The position numbers were made by a program, and so were the translations under genes. Positions 1 to 10,076 of a DNA stretch of 64,000 nucleotides are shown in pieces; the stretch's first letter is position 1, and the number at the start of each line of letters is the position of its first letter. Under the pieces are notes generated by a model that made no database searches, was not told the DNA's origin, and saw only the letters and a program-made list of their open reading frames with translations. Origin of the DNA: Serripes groenlandicus (Eukaryota; Mollusca; Bivalvia; Cardiida; Cardiidae); NCBI GenBank assembly GCA_031761405.1, contig JASEVX010000013.1, positions 40,500,601 to 40,564,600 of the forward strand, written 5' to 3'.

Positions 1-125
1 CTGTATGCAAATATTTTTACTGTCTCACGGCCGTATGCAAATTAGGTAGGTAGGAAGATTTATGTTAATGAAACTCATTAAAACTAGACATGTAGAGCGC
101 TCTATGTTGTACTTTTGTGCTATGA

Positions 126-300
126 AACATTTTACAGATCATATGCTAATAATAATAATAATAAAATAATAAAATAAAATATTTTCATAAAATATATAAA
201 TAATATGCAAATATTTTATTTTTTAATATTATTTATTTATTATTTATAATTTTATTATTTATATTTTATTATTTTATTATGTTTCGGTATAATAAAATAA
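126..300. repeat. AT-rich low-complexity tract
   Basis: The tract consists almost only of A and T, with runs such as ataataataata and aaataaaatatttt, and directly abuts the left arm of the foldback at 297. No coding potential is visible. Confidence 0.85.
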
Positions 301-442
301 ATAACACATTGCTTTGAATTGGACAGTAATATTGTCATCCTTCGGAGAAATACTGTCACCCTCGCCTGCGGCTCGGGTGACAGTATTCTCCTCAGGCTGA
401 CAATATTACTGTCCAATTCAAAGCAATGTGTTATTTATATAA
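297..442. mobile_element. Foldback / palindromic MITE-like element
   Basis: A left arm (about 297-362) reading ATAACACATTGCTTTGAATT onward through GGACAGTAATATTGTC and TACTGTCACCC is matched by its reverse complement at about 378-442. The arms are roughly 62-65 bp with only a few mismatches near the CCTTCGGAG/CTCCTCAGG step, and the loop is a short GC-rich TCGCCTGCGGCTC. This shape fits a foldback MITE or a recent inverted duplication. No target duplication is obvious in the AT-rich flanks. The 65-codon open frame across it is a by-product. Confidence 0.8.
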
Positions 443-1584
443 TATGCCCCATCATAAATCGTCCGGCAATGGTCGGTAATCATCGGAAGCTTTCGCTAGC
501 AATCACGGAAACGTAAATGTTACCCTAAAACGTTAGTAGTACTTGTAGAAAATGTTAAAAAGGACCAAAATTTCATTACTTTATTTTAATAAAATATATG
601 TCAAATAAAAGGTAAATGAATTTACTACATTATGCCGTAAGTGCCCTGTTAATTTTTTATTTCTAAAAAAAGATATTCACTGAAGAACGTGTAAAAATTA
701 GCGGAAAAATACCGTTTTCTTAACGGTTTATATGTAATAAAGAGGGAAATTAGGGTGACTGTATTCAAAGTTAAAAAGGACCAAAATATTATTAATATAA
801 AACAAATAAAAAAATATATTTATATTCAGGAGATATTTGTCATGAAAACTTGATAAGTGCCTTTTTAAATTTTTGCAAAATAAAATTGTTATTGAGTAAA
901 AACTAAAACGTTGCTCTATAATCCCATGTAATTTAAGTTATCGAATTTTATAGTCGCTGATTCTCATAGTTGGATATGCAGAAAATCAAGGAATACATTT
1001 ATAATGAACGAGGTTAAAACATGAGGGCCAAGATGATCCTTAATCGATCACCTGTATTATGGTAAAGAAGCAAATAGATCAGCCCTTTTCTGATGCCACC
1101 TGGGAACTGCCTTTTTCAAGCAGTCAATATGACTGGAACAAATTATGTAAGGGGTCACATTTCTGCTAAACCCTTTCCCTATTAGAGACGGTTTCTGAGG
1201 CCTATGATTTAGGAAAAGATTGTCGCAACAAGAACAATTGCTCCTTATGAGAAAGTTATCCTTTTGCCACAATGTTTGATAAATAATTATACTTTGAATG
1301 ATTGAGTCAATAGCTCATGTATAGCAATTTGGGGCCTTTCATGTTGATACCACTTTTTTGCGGCAAACGACGTCGCTCCATTGACGTTACGCCAAGATGA
1401 AGTGTAGCGGAAATGACGTCACGTCCTTCTTTGGCTACGATACAGTCAAAATTTAGTTTCGGGCGTAGAAGGCTAATGCTGTCGTTTTTTTAACGAACGG
1501 GAAAACATATTTCTTATAGATTTCCATTTATTTTTAACTTTTCGTACAAATGTTAATTCCAGCACTTTAATGATCTTAAATATC
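443..1584. other. Intergenic, nothing recognised
   Basis: No coding region or repeat structure was identified. The sequence is AT-rich. Open frames at 1,057-1,272 show no recognisable protein. Confidence 0.6.
1413..1422. promoter_or_regulatory. Isolated CRE-like palindrome
   Basis: TGACGTCA occurs at about 1,414-1,421 in a short GC-richer patch (1,360-1,470). It equals the CREB/ATF consensus, but a single 8-mer in 64 kb is compatible with chance and no promoter or gene lies beside it. Confidence 0.15.
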
Positions 1585-1750
1585 GATTTTAAAAAAATTG
1601 ATTAAAAAGACGACAATAATTTTCAATCCGTGTTTTTCTGCTCATTTTATACATACCCAAAATACTGATTTTAAAAAAAATGATTAATAAGCCGACAATA
1701 ATTTTCAATCTGTGTTTTACGTCTACTTTTTATACATATCCAAAATGGCG
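1585..1750. repeat. Two-copy tandem repeat, ~82 bp unit
   Basis: The unit starting GATTTTAAAAAAATTGATTA at 1,585 recurs at 1,667, with shared CGACAATAATTTTCAATC and TTTTATACATA segments. The spacing is 82 bp and the copies differ at several positions. Confidence 0.8.
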
Positions 1751-2003
1751 GCCCCCATGGATTTTTTTTCAGTTTCATTTCAGAAAGCTTCATGGGTTAT
1801 TGAACAAACAAAAAAAACAAAACAAAAATCTCACGCCCGTTAACTATAAGCGAAAATCCCATTTATGGTTTTTTTTCGTATTATAATTTAACCGTTTACC
1901 TGACATGCTAGTTTTTAAGTGTCTGCTTAAAAACACTTGAGAAGCATTTGTAGCACGTTGATAAATCCTAAACTTTGTTTGTGCGGGAACAGTAATGAAG
2001 ATG
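1751..2003. other. Intergenic, nothing recognised
   Basis: No feature was seen between the 82-bp tandem repeat and the TAA duplication that precedes the CCGG-rich element. Confidence 0.5.
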
Positions 2004-2006
2004 TAA

Positions 2007-3135
2007 AGCCTAGTTCTCACTGTCTCGGATAGGCGCCCCGGTACGTCCCGTATGGTGGTCCGGGAGAAACCGTGTCAAACCGGGAAGACAACCGTGGTGG
2101 CACCGTAGCAAATCGGTACGATCCGTGATGAACTGTGTTGATCCGGCGCGATCCGGCAAACCGTCCCGGATGTTTTAAAATGTTTAACATAACCGGGAGT
2201 CACCGAGAGAAATATCAAGAACCGGCGTTATCCGGGCAGGTCCGGCACAACGCCGGTATATACCGGCGCAGGACCGGGTCTCTACAGTGGCTCTTCCGTG
2301 ATAGTCCGTAGTAATTCGGGGCGGTCGGGAATACTCCACTCACGGTAGACATACGGCGAACCCCGGAGTTAACCCGGCATAGCTCCGGCGTATGCCGGTA
2401 AAGCCCCGTTTTGTATCGGTGGAGTTAGGGACTGACACGGTCTGATCCGGATTAGCAGACGGTTAACAACGGCGTATGTCGGCAATCCGCCTGTTGAGGC
2501 CGGTGACCTACGTTGCATTACAGACTGACTCGGTTTATGCCGGATTATACCGTTTCCACGACGGTAACAGACGGCGAAGTTACGGTCAGACACGGTGAAG
2601 TTACGGTTAGCCCCGGATAAATTCCCGGTGTGTATAAAGTATCGTGTACAATTAGGTTCCCCATCAGTGAAATTTGAGAGGAGAGTTCCTGTTTCTAGGC
2701 ATTTCTGTCGATGTTGCCACTTATCAGACGATAGAAAACTGATGCTGATATGATCTTGTCTCAGTTTATATACCGGTACTATCCGGTTACCACCGGGGGA
2801 CACCGGGTGTCACCGTGGCACCACCGGCGCACGACCGGGGTTCTACCGGGTTGGACCGGCAGGGCCGTAAGACGATCGTGGTCTCACCGGCTAGCAACGG
2901 GACACGACCTGGGTCAGTTCGGAATTAACCGGGAAACAAGCCGGCGCGACACCGTAAATACACCATGCCAAACCGGGGTGATCCAGCTTCTAAACCGGGA
3001 GCACTCCGGGACAGCGACGGGAATATGAGAATGCAATTGTTTTTTCGGGCACAGATGTCCCGGATCATCCCGGATCATCCAGGTATACCGGCTAGTCATC
3101 ATCGGGACCTGAACCGGGACAGAGAGAACTAGGCT
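2007..3135. mobile_element. CCGG-rich non-autonomous DNA transposon, TAA target duplication
   Basis: The left end AGCCTAGTTCTCACTGTC and the reverse complement of the right end, AGCCTAGTTCTCTCTGTC, give terminal inverted repeats of about 22 bp with two mismatches. A TAA trinucleotide flanks both ends (2,004-2,006 and 3,136-3,138). The 1,129-bp body is far more GC-rich than its surroundings and contains about 40 CCGG tetranucleotides by hand count, mostly as ACCGG, TCCGG and CCCGG. It encodes no recognisable transposase; open frames at 2,369-2,803 (-) and 2,750-3,028 (+) are low-complexity by-products. A 3-bp TWA-type target duplication is typical of the PIF/Harbinger superfamily, so a Harbinger-mobilised MITE is my best guess. 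The superfamily assignment is inference; the TIR and duplication are direct observation. Confidence 0.85.
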
Positions 3136-3138
3136 TAA

Positions 3139-3460
3139 TGAATGAACAAAGAAGAAACCATTGTAACAAAAGATGCCACAATGCTTTTAACTTTTTTTCC
3201 AGTAATTATACCTTCATTTATGAAGATTTGCTGTGTTTATTATTGTCAAGATGTTTTTAAGGTCGTCAGCTTAAGACACATATCGATGGCTTTATTCAAA
3301 ACGATCTAGTTACAAGAAGAAGTTGTTACAACCATTTTGCATGAAGCCATCGATATAGTTTAACAAGAAGGTCATGATGGCCTGACTTATGCAATGAGAT
3401 TTGTCATACCTACCACACAGTCAACAACATTAACTCAGTTTGTGGTCAGGTAATTTAATA
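3139..3460. other. Intergenic with short imperfect inverted motif
   Basis: No gene was seen. Around 3,280-3,360, ATATCGATGGCTT and its near reverse complement AAGCCATCGATAT (3,343-3,356) form a ~60-bp spaced inverted repeat, possibly the ends of a small MITE. Confidence 0.4.
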
Positions 3461-3461
3461 C

Positions 3462-4090
3462 AAGAGGCCCAAGAGGGCCATTATCGCTACATTGCCATAA
3501 AGCAAATATTAAATCTACAAACAGCCTCGCCCCCTGGTGGGCATGTTTTTTGAAAAATCAACATGGCTTGGTGGAATCTGATAGAGAGTCACCCAGGGAA
3601 CATTTCTAAAAATAATATTTGATAATCGGCTTGACATTTTCGGAGAAGAAGATTTTTTAAGTTTTCTCTATAGTCATATATAGCAAAATAATCCCACCCC
3701 TGGAGGCCATAGTTTTCATGCAATCAATAGAGCTGGAAGGAATCTGATAGAGGGTCTGTCACCCAAGGAACATTTCTACAAAATATTTGAAAATCGACCT
3801 GACACTTCCAGAGGAGAAGATTTTTTAAGTTTTCACTTTAGCCATACAAGGCAAAACAGCCCCGCACTCTGGCGGCCATGTTTTTCGACCAATCAACATG
3901 AACGAATCTGATAGGGGATCATCCAAGGAACATTTCTATAACATTATTTGGAAATCGGCCAACCATTTTTTAAGTTTTTTCTTTCGATTGCAATGGAAAC
4001 CAGAATTGTGCATGTATCTAACAAATTTGAAGGAATTTAGGAGAAGAAATTGAGAAGATGCTTCCTATGAATGTTCATCCGAATTTGCCA
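3462..4090 (-). mobile_element. Degraded copy of the GGCCATGATGGCC-ended tandem-repeat element
   Basis: It begins CAAGAGGCCCAAGAGGGCC, matching (in reverse) the right terminus of the element at 41,903-43,319. About two and a half reverse-oriented internal units follow, each with a variant of GGCGGCCATGTTTTTCGACC, AATCAACATG, a TCTGATAGAGGGTCACCC block and AGGAACATTTCTA. The distal end, around 4,000-4,090, resembles the head segment (GCATCCT...TTCAT) in reverse. The far TIR was not found. The element is non-coding. Confidence 0.7.
3524..3541 (-). promoter_or_regulatory. CTCF-like motif in repeat unit
   Basis: On the minus strand the unit reads CCCACCAGGGGGCGAGG, which contains CCACCAGGGGGCG, the core of the vertebrate CTCF consensus. 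Whether mollusc CTCF binds it is unknown. Related units elsewhere in this window carry CCGCCAGGGGGCGGGG. Confidence 0.4.
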
Positions 4091-4289
4091 AATTGTTAAG
4101 AAGGAAAAGTCGTTCGAAGCCAAACTCAAATTGAGTAATTTCTCCTTTCTCCTGTAATCATGGCCAGCAGTTGTCTCAATTATGCTAAAGGCGTAATAAA
4201 CTGTTCAGCGTCATGTAACTTAAACAGAAATATTGTTTTCAAGATACAAATGCAATTTGTCTTCTCTTGAATATAAAGTACAAGTAGTA

Positions 4290-4975
4290 AACTAAAATGC
4301 AACGCGAGAAGTAGACTGAAATGCAACGCGAGAAGTAGACTGAAATGCAAGATGAAGACTGAAATGCAAGTAGTAGATTGAAATGCAAGTGTGTAGACTG
4401 ACATGGAAGTGGTAGACTGAAATGCAAAAAGGAGACTGAAATGAAAGTAGTAGACTGAAATGCAAGTAGTGAACTAAAATACAAGAAGTAGATGGTAATG
4501 CAAGTTGTAGACTAAAATGCAAGTGGTAGAATGAAATGCAAGTTCTGGACTGAAATACAAGTGGTAGACTGAAATGGAAGTAGTAGACTAAAATGCAAGT
4601 TCTAGATTGAAATGCAAGTAGTAGACTGAAATGCAAGTTGTAGACTGAAATGCAAGTAGTAGACTGAAATGCAAGTAGTAGACCGAAATGCAAGCTTTAG
4701 ACTGAAATGCAAGTAGTAGTCTGAAATGTAGATTGAAGTGCAAATTGTAGACAGAAATGCAAATGGTAGACTAAAGTTGAAGTGGTGGACTTTAATGCAA
4801 GTGATAAACTAATTTTCTAGTTGTAGACTATAAGTCGTAGTCAACAGTACAAGTGGTAGACTGAAATGCAAGTTTTAAAATAAAGTACAAGTGGTAGGCT
4901 TAAATGCAAGTGGTAGACTAAAGATCAGGTATGTTGTACACTCAAATGCAAGTGGTACACTCAAATACATATATC
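4290..4975. repeat. 19-bp minisatellite
   Basis: There are roughly 35 imperfect copies of AGTAGTAGACTGAAATGCA, well preserved from 4,300 to 4,730 and increasingly degenerate to about 4,975. Because 19 is not a multiple of three and the unit's reverse complement lacks stop codons in every frame, three overlapping minus-strand frames stay open across it (4,180-4,693). Those frames are artefacts of the repeat and not genes. Confidence 0.9.
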
Positions 4976-5408
4976 GTAATTATGCTCAATGCGAAATGGT
5001 TGTAACTACACATTGTAACAAGATGTAGTCTCAACCATTTTGCATGATGTTACCAATATCTACCAGCTGATTTTGATCCACTAAACAAATTGCTTTACCT
5101 ACATTCGCTGATACTGAAGATACGTGTCTTTGCAGCAGACACGTTTTGCCAAAAGACAACTTGTTCAGGTAAATTTACAGAGTGGGCGTTGAAAATATTT
5201 GCTATAAATATTCTTTTTCACTATTTTGTGTAAATTACCCCCAAATGTGGGCAAATGTGGGCCAAGCTGACCTTATACGGAGGTATATCACATATCCCAT
5301 TTGAGCTCAACATACATAGCTCAGCAAATATTTGTATCACATGACAATGCTTGTATCCGATCTACTATACCCATTACGTATTTCTTTATATCTAACATGT
5401 GTAATATA
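4976..5408. other. Intergenic, short repeated motifs only
   Basis: No gene was seen. CAACCATTTTGCATGA occurs here (about 5,033) and in a similar form at about 3,331, suggesting dispersed repeat fragments. Confidence 0.4.
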
Positions 5409-5752
5409 ACTTCTTGTAACCAATCAAATACTTAATTGCGCACAAGACTTAGTTTTGAGCACATAGTAAACTTTTATAATTTTGGAGCCATGATTTTATG
5501 TATGATACACTTTCCCGCAGTCAATGCCAGTACAACATGTCTGCATCCGGCCCCAAACAATTACACTCTTAAAACGTTCTCTCCAAACAATACTCTGATT
5601 GGTCAATTTCAAAAATGAATTTGCTTCTTGTAACTTATCAAATACTTGAGCACAAGACTATGAATAAGCTTCTTGTAACCAATCAAATACTTAATTGCGC
5701 ACAAGACTAAGTTTTGAGCACATAGTAAACTTCTATAATTTTGGAGCCAGGA
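5409..5752 (+). repeat. Direct repeat pair (~85 bp) with partial third copy
   Basis: CTTCTTGTAACCAATCAAAT through TTTTGGAGCCA occurs at 5,409-5,490 and again at 5,671-5,750 with very few differences. A truncated copy beginning GCTTCTTGTAACTTATCAAA lies at about 5,623-5,662. The spacing is about 261 bp. Confidence 0.8.
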
Positions 5753-5904
5753 TTTTGGTATTCTACTCTATTCAATAGTTCCATATTTTTGGCAAGATAT
5801 TTTTAAAGTTGTCTGCTGAAGACTTGTTGTACATGTATCATATGTATACAGTATTGGAAAGTTAAAAATACAAGGAAAGGCTAAGATTATTTAAGCTAGA
5901 TTCA

Positions 5905-6104
5905 CGCTTTCCCACATACAGCAAGTCTGCAGCAGATGTCTTTGAAAATATCTAGGAAAATATATGGAAAATCTCTTAAATTAAAAGTATAACTATTGAA
6001 TAGAATTTGGCAATAAGCAGTCAGAAATGGCTTATTATGCAGCATTATTTTTCAAAGGTTGTCTGCAACAGATGCTTCGAAATGAATCCGCATATGGGGA
6101 AGGG
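5905..6104. mobile_element. CTTTCCCACATAC-ended MITE, copy 1
   Basis: It starts CGCTTTCCCACATACAGCA, carries subterminal CTGCAGCAGAT, and ends with GTCTGCAACAGATG and CATATGGGGAAGGG, the inverted counterpart. The ~200-bp body contains AAATCTCTTAAATTAAAAG and TTGGCAATAA, both shared with the copies at 33,959 and 49,739. It is non-coding. Confidence 0.75.
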
Positions 6105-6376
6105 AACAAAATGAAGGAGTAACACTTGAATCTTTGCATAGACTGGTTATAATTATTCAATTAGTAGTCTACCTTTTTGTCAGACCATTTATCGAACAAT
6201 TCCAATATTGTACAGGTTAATTTTAGAAAGGCAATATTTTACGATTCCTTACCACTGTATTGTTATTGCATTATGTAAAAACGGTTTTTAATTACCACAG
6301 AAGAGCGAAACGTGAAAACTTGAACAATATCAATTGACATTTACTTGAGGTGTTTCACCAGAAAAATGACCTTTCA

Positions 6377-6541
6377 ACATTTCCCACGTAGAACCAGTCT
6401 CGCAGCAGATCGGTTTTTTAAAAACATGAAAAATCTGTAAATTAAAAATATAATTATTAAAATACAATTTAAAACTGTTGTGGCAAATGTCGTCTCATGC
6501 TAGTGAGATCCTTCAAAACGAGTCTGCAAGTGGGAAAGGGT
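6377..6541. mobile_element. CTTTCCCACATAC-ended MITE, copy 2
   Basis: The left end is TTTCCCACGTAGAACCAGTC with CGCAGCAGAT, and the right end is GAGTCTGCAAGTGGGAAAGGG. The middle keeps AATCTGTAAATTAAAAATA and GTGGCAAAT. It is about 165 bp, shorter than copy 1. Confidence 0.7.
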
Positions 6542-6747
6542 TTAACACTTTTAAATGGTTAATGATTCTCGTACAGCCTTTAGATGCATCTGTAGTATAT
6601 AACTTTTGATAACTCATTGAGAAATTCCTACTTTTCCTTCAATATTTTAAACTTTGTACTATCAAATCAGGTGAAAAATTAAGACCATGCTATACCAACT
6701 TCCGCTGATTAACTTTTTTATTGAACTCGAAATGGGTTTAAAGACCT

Positions 6748-6815
6748 TGTTATGACTCGAACCCTCGAACTCCCGCACCTGAGGCAGATACTCTACTACT
6801 ACACCAAAGAGCCGG
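6748..6815 (-). mobile_element. SINE head with tRNA-like promoter
   Basis: On the minus strand the sequence reads GGCTCTTTGGTGTAGTAGTA, AGAGTATCTGCCTCAGGTGC and GGGTTCGAGTC, i.e. a tRNA-like A box and B box at a typical spacing. Acceptor-stem pairing is incomplete, so a SINE head is more likely than a functional tRNA. Confidence 0.6.
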
Positions 6816-6904
6816 TAATTTTTAAAATTTTATGGAATAATGACAAGGCGTATTTCATAGTAAATACTACTTTTTACTGATAAGTTTTCAGCTGGCGTAG
6901 TTTT

Positions 6905-6951
6905 ACTTAAATAATGTTGAAAATGGAGTAAAACCCCAATAAAACAAACAA
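6905..6951 (+). mobile_element. SINE 3' tail fragment
   Basis: AATGTTGAAAATGGAGTAAA followed by ACCCCAATAAAACAAACAAA resembles the GGCGTAAAACCCC(A)n tail shared by the other SINEs in the window. It is plus-oriented, unlike the tRNA-like head 90 bp away, so the two may belong to different insertions. Confidence 0.55.
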
Positions 6952-7938
6952 ACATGAAATACAAGAGGTATGGTTGTATATGCCATTACTCTGTTTTTCC
7001 ATTTCAAATCTGTTCCATTTTTGGACGGAAGCCAAAAAAAAAAAAGATTTAATATGCCAGTTTAATATGCCAGAGATAAACTGATCATGAAAAGTGACAT
7101 ATAAGACTAATTCTAGAGATAAATGTACAAGAGGTTATGATTTATTTCAGTTTGTACCGAACAAATCTACTAGCAAACATTAATTTTTAACACACGCCCT
7201 GTTATTTTAAACTATTGTGTCAAATAATGACACACACACAGACTATCTGTTTTGGTTTGTATAGGTAGGTCATGGTATTGGATAAGGGTTTTTAAACCGC
7301 AAATGGACTTAATTAAGTTTGGACATTACCTGATTCAGTGTTTATTTAAATTATTATTTGAGAGAGTTTCCTGTGGAGATCGAAAGAACAAAAACATCGA
7401 ACGGGTATAAAAGGGTAACAGGTAAAGGTGTTAGTAATTACAACACGAGTATACTGCAAAAGCACCAGTTTATTGAATTATTGTTTTATCAAAATATTAA
7501 AATGAACAAATACTAAAAAGACTCCTAGTTTGGCTCCCGGTTTAAGCAATTACATAAACTAATAAAGCGAATGAAGCAGATAACCATAATCAGTGAAATG
7601 GTTCACTATTGTCTATAGTGGGCAAATTGCACCAAATACATGCTGGTCTAAAGCCAAATAGTCCATAAAAAACTTTATTTGCATAGAAATGAGTGTATAC
7701 CATCACCAGAATACATTGAATATATGCCTTTAAGTTTAAATTCATTGTAAATGTGGATGTTTTTCTGAAATATATCTAGGTAAATTTCGAATATTAGTCA
7801 TTTTGGATGCATCTATCTTATATGACCGTCTTTCACGTAGCTTAACACAATTGATCCTTGACTAGCGATTGTGGCTCTAAATGCATCTGCAGTCTCACAA
7901 GTGACTTCATTTTTTGCCAAAGCGTTATATAGACATTA
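6952..7938. other. Intergenic, nothing recognised
   Basis: No coding region or clear repeat was seen. A short ACACACACA run sits at about 7,230. Confidence 0.5.
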
Positions 7939-8122
7939 AACCTTTCCCCACATACAACAAATCTCTAGCTGACGACATTGAAAGCATGTGGTGACAAAAT
8001 TGAAAAATCTCTTTCTATAAACAATAAGTTTTAGAATACAGTTGAAAGAATTATGGCAAATAGTGAGTAAGTTCTCCTTTTGTCAAAATGCTTTCATAAG
8101 TCGTTGTTGCAGAGGCAAAAGA
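7939..8122. mobile_element. CTTTCCCACATAC-ended MITE, copy 3 (right end decayed)
   Basis: AACCTTTCCCCACATACAAC and CTGACGACATTGAAAGCATG begin the copy. The interior has AAAAATCTCTTTCTATAAAC and TTATGGCAAAT, and the right part TTTCATAAGTCGTTGTTGC AGAGG is recognisable. The terminal GTGGGAAAGG is missing. Confidence 0.65.
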
Positions 8123-8887
8123 CTAGAATTCTACACCCATTACCTGTACGCCAATGTAATCTTAAATGATTCCACGTCGGAGTGTCAATAAGGCCCCAAG
8201 TCGCCTGACGCAGTTCATATTAAAGTAGAAATAGAATGCGTGAGCCTAGGCATTAGAAAATCGGTTATAAATTATAATTATAACTTGACTTTCGGTACAT
8301 GCGGTAATCAGGATCAACCTTGGAAACGTCTTGTAAATTTAGCGTAGAGTGCGTCGATTGTCTGTTTCGAACGGGAAGCTGTCTGATCGAACTGTTGGTC
8401 TACACAGGCTGATCGGAACCTTTGTTGAGGATCGATGTGTTTTCGTTAGGAGGGAGTACTTTTTAGGTGTTTTGAATAATATGCGCTATAAAATTATTTT
8501 TGCGTTTTAAAATTTATCATTATTCGTATCAACTGTAGTTGTTTTCGTAGAAAAACGTATATTTAAGGTAGGTTCACGAAAAGAAAATAAGTCTATTTCG
8601 AAACATGAGAATTATATGAAATTACATACCTAGATATTTTCTTCTTTCTTAGAAGCAAGTTGTTTCTTTTTTATACGGTATTCATTGGTTTCTAAGTAAA
8701 TGTGTCTCGTCTTACTTATTACATTTAGAGACGTAATTTACCGCTTCTCTAGCTGACGACTTTAGGAACATTGTAATAATAAGCTATTTCTTCTTTTGCA
8801 AAATGTTTTCATCCCTTTTAATTAATATACTAGCTATCATTAATAGAGATTTTTCATAGTTTAGCTAAGATGTTTTATTTTCTGCTG
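8123..8887. other. Intergenic, nothing recognised
   Basis: No gene, RNA gene or structured repeat was supported between MITE copies 3 and 4. Confidence 0.5.
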
Positions 8888-9097
8888 AACCCTTTCCCAC
8901 ATACAATAATTCTGCAGCAGACGACTGTGAAAACATACTGAACAAATCTGAAAAATGTCAATATATGAGGGGTTCAACCATTAAATAGAGTTGAAAACTT
9001 CGTGGCAAAAGGAGAAATTGGCTTGTTTTGAGAATCTTTCTCATTTTGTCACAGTGTTTTCAAAAGTCGTCTGTTTCATAGGTGTCAGAAAGCGACT

Positions 9098-9332
9098 TTT
9101 TTTGGGGGGGGGGGGGGGGTGGGGGGGGTTTACGCCGTTTCAACAGTATATCAGTTATATCACGGCGACAGTTCACTTATTCATGATCCCTGGGTGAACA
9201 AACCAGTACTAGGCTAGGAATGTGCCTTTGCCCAAGAGCACTTCATCAAGACCACAGAACCGCGACTGGGGATCGAACCCGGGACGCCCGGTTCAAATTC
9301 CCGACGCTAAACACTATGCCGCGGCGGATTCC
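9098..9332 (-). mobile_element. tRNA-derived SINE inserted in MITE, 13-bp target duplication
   Basis: Reverse-oriented SINE. Its tRNA-like head at 9,255-9,330 has the minus-strand B box GGGTTCGATCCCC and TTTAGCGTCGGGA; its body matches the SINE at 29,210 (CCCAGGGATCATGAATAA and TAGCCTAGTACTGG, in reverse); and its 3' tail is GGCGTAAACCCCCC. TCAGAAAGCGACT at 9,085-9,097 and TCAGAAAGCGTCT at 9,333-9,345 flank it as a 13-bp target duplication with one mismatch. The tail contains a long C/A run (G-rich on the plus strand, about 9,104-9,128). Confidence 0.85.
9104..9128. repeat. Poly-G run
   Basis: An uninterrupted G tract, one T, and another G tract form the expanded tail of the reverse-oriented SINE. 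Lengths of such runs are unreliable in assemblies. Confidence 0.85.
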
Positions 9333-9557
9333 TCAGAAAGCGTCTGTATGTGGGAAAGGGTTAATGTGTATTGTACGCTTGACAGGTTAAACAGACATCT
9401 TCTTCGTACATCCATCTGTTCGTCACAATCTTGACTGTGCATTAGCAGTGCAACAATGAAATATATCTTCGTCTGTGTTTGGTTGTTCCGTCCGCCACGC
9501 GCTCGCCTGTCCATAAAGCAAGGCAATAGCACATCACTTCATATTTTTGTGTGCGCC

Positions 9558-9582
9558 CCCACCCCCCCCCCCCCCCCCCCCC
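9558..9582. repeat. Poly-C run
   Basis: A C-rich tract follows GTGCGCCCCCACC. It has no further context. Confidence 0.85.
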
Positions 9583-9629
9583 ATTTTTTACGACCAAACG
9601 CTCTTTTTTCGCTATGTTGCATGATGCCA

Positions 9630-9735
9630 CTTACAACATTGTTTCAGTTATATCACGGTGTTTCCTTGGTAAGTTACCAGTACTGCTGGTCAATTATTCT
9701 GGTATCATCGAGTCAGTCGCATTGTAACCCCACAA
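9630..9735 (-). mobile_element. Partial SINE body
   Basis: TTCAGTTATATCACGGTGTT, TCCTTGGTAAGTTACCAGTA and CAGTCGCATTGTAACCCC resemble, at matching spacing, the reverse-oriented SINE body at 32,590-32,680. No tRNA-like head is present; the (GA)n block starts directly after it. Confidence 0.55.
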
Positions 9736-9737
9736 TA

Positions 9738-9787
9738 AAAAAGAGAGAGAGAGAAGAGAGAGGGAGAGAGAGGAGAGAGAGAGAGAG

Positions 9788-9841
<54 letters not shown>

Positions 9842-10076
9842 GGGGGGGAGAGACAGACAGACACACATACATAGAGAGAGACAGAGACAGAGAGAGATAG
9901 AGCGAGACAGAGAGAGACAGAGAGACAGATAGGAGAGATAGAGAGAGACAGCGAGAGAGAGAGAAGAAGGGGACACAGAGAGAGACAGAGACATAGAGAG
10001 AGAGGGACATAGCAAGAACAGAACAAATATAGAGAGACAGGGAGAGACAGTCAGACAGACAGACAGACAGACAGAC
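9738..10076. repeat. GA/GACA microsatellite cluster
   Basis: Mixed (AG)n, (GACA)n and (AGAGAC)n. Long minus-strand open frames here encode only Ser/Leu/Cys/Val-rich low complexity and are artefacts. Confidence 0.95.

Larger units (their letters stand above)
8888..9362. mobile_element. CTTTCCCACATAC-ended MITE, copy 4, split by a SINE
   Basis: The left part (8,888-9,097) runs from ACCCTTTCCCACATACAATA, CTGCAGCAGACGACTGTGAA, through GTGGCAAAAGGAGAAATTG to TTTTCAAAAGTCGTCTG. The right terminus (9,333-9,362) is TCAGAAAGCGTCTGTATGTG followed by GGAAAGGGTT. Removing 9,098-9,332 restores a continuous ~240-bp element with inverted ends. This is the best-preserved example of the family in the window. 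Confidence 0.85.

Noticed and set aside
1414..1421. CRE palindrome as evidence of a promoter
   Set aside because: A single 8-bp match with no TATA, initiator or gene nearby.
2369..3028. 144- and 92-codon frames on opposite strands in GC-rich DNA
   Set aside because: They lie inside the CCGG-rich TIR element; GC-rich sequence has few stops and no transposase motif is visible.
4180..4693. Three overlapping minus-strand frames with a periodic peptide
   Set aside because: All three frames of a 19-bp minisatellite are open at once, which a real gene would not show.
6748..6815. Possible tRNA gene on the minus strand
   Set aside because: tRNA-like over 65 bp but lacking a complete acceptor stem; other tRNA-like SINE heads are common in the window.
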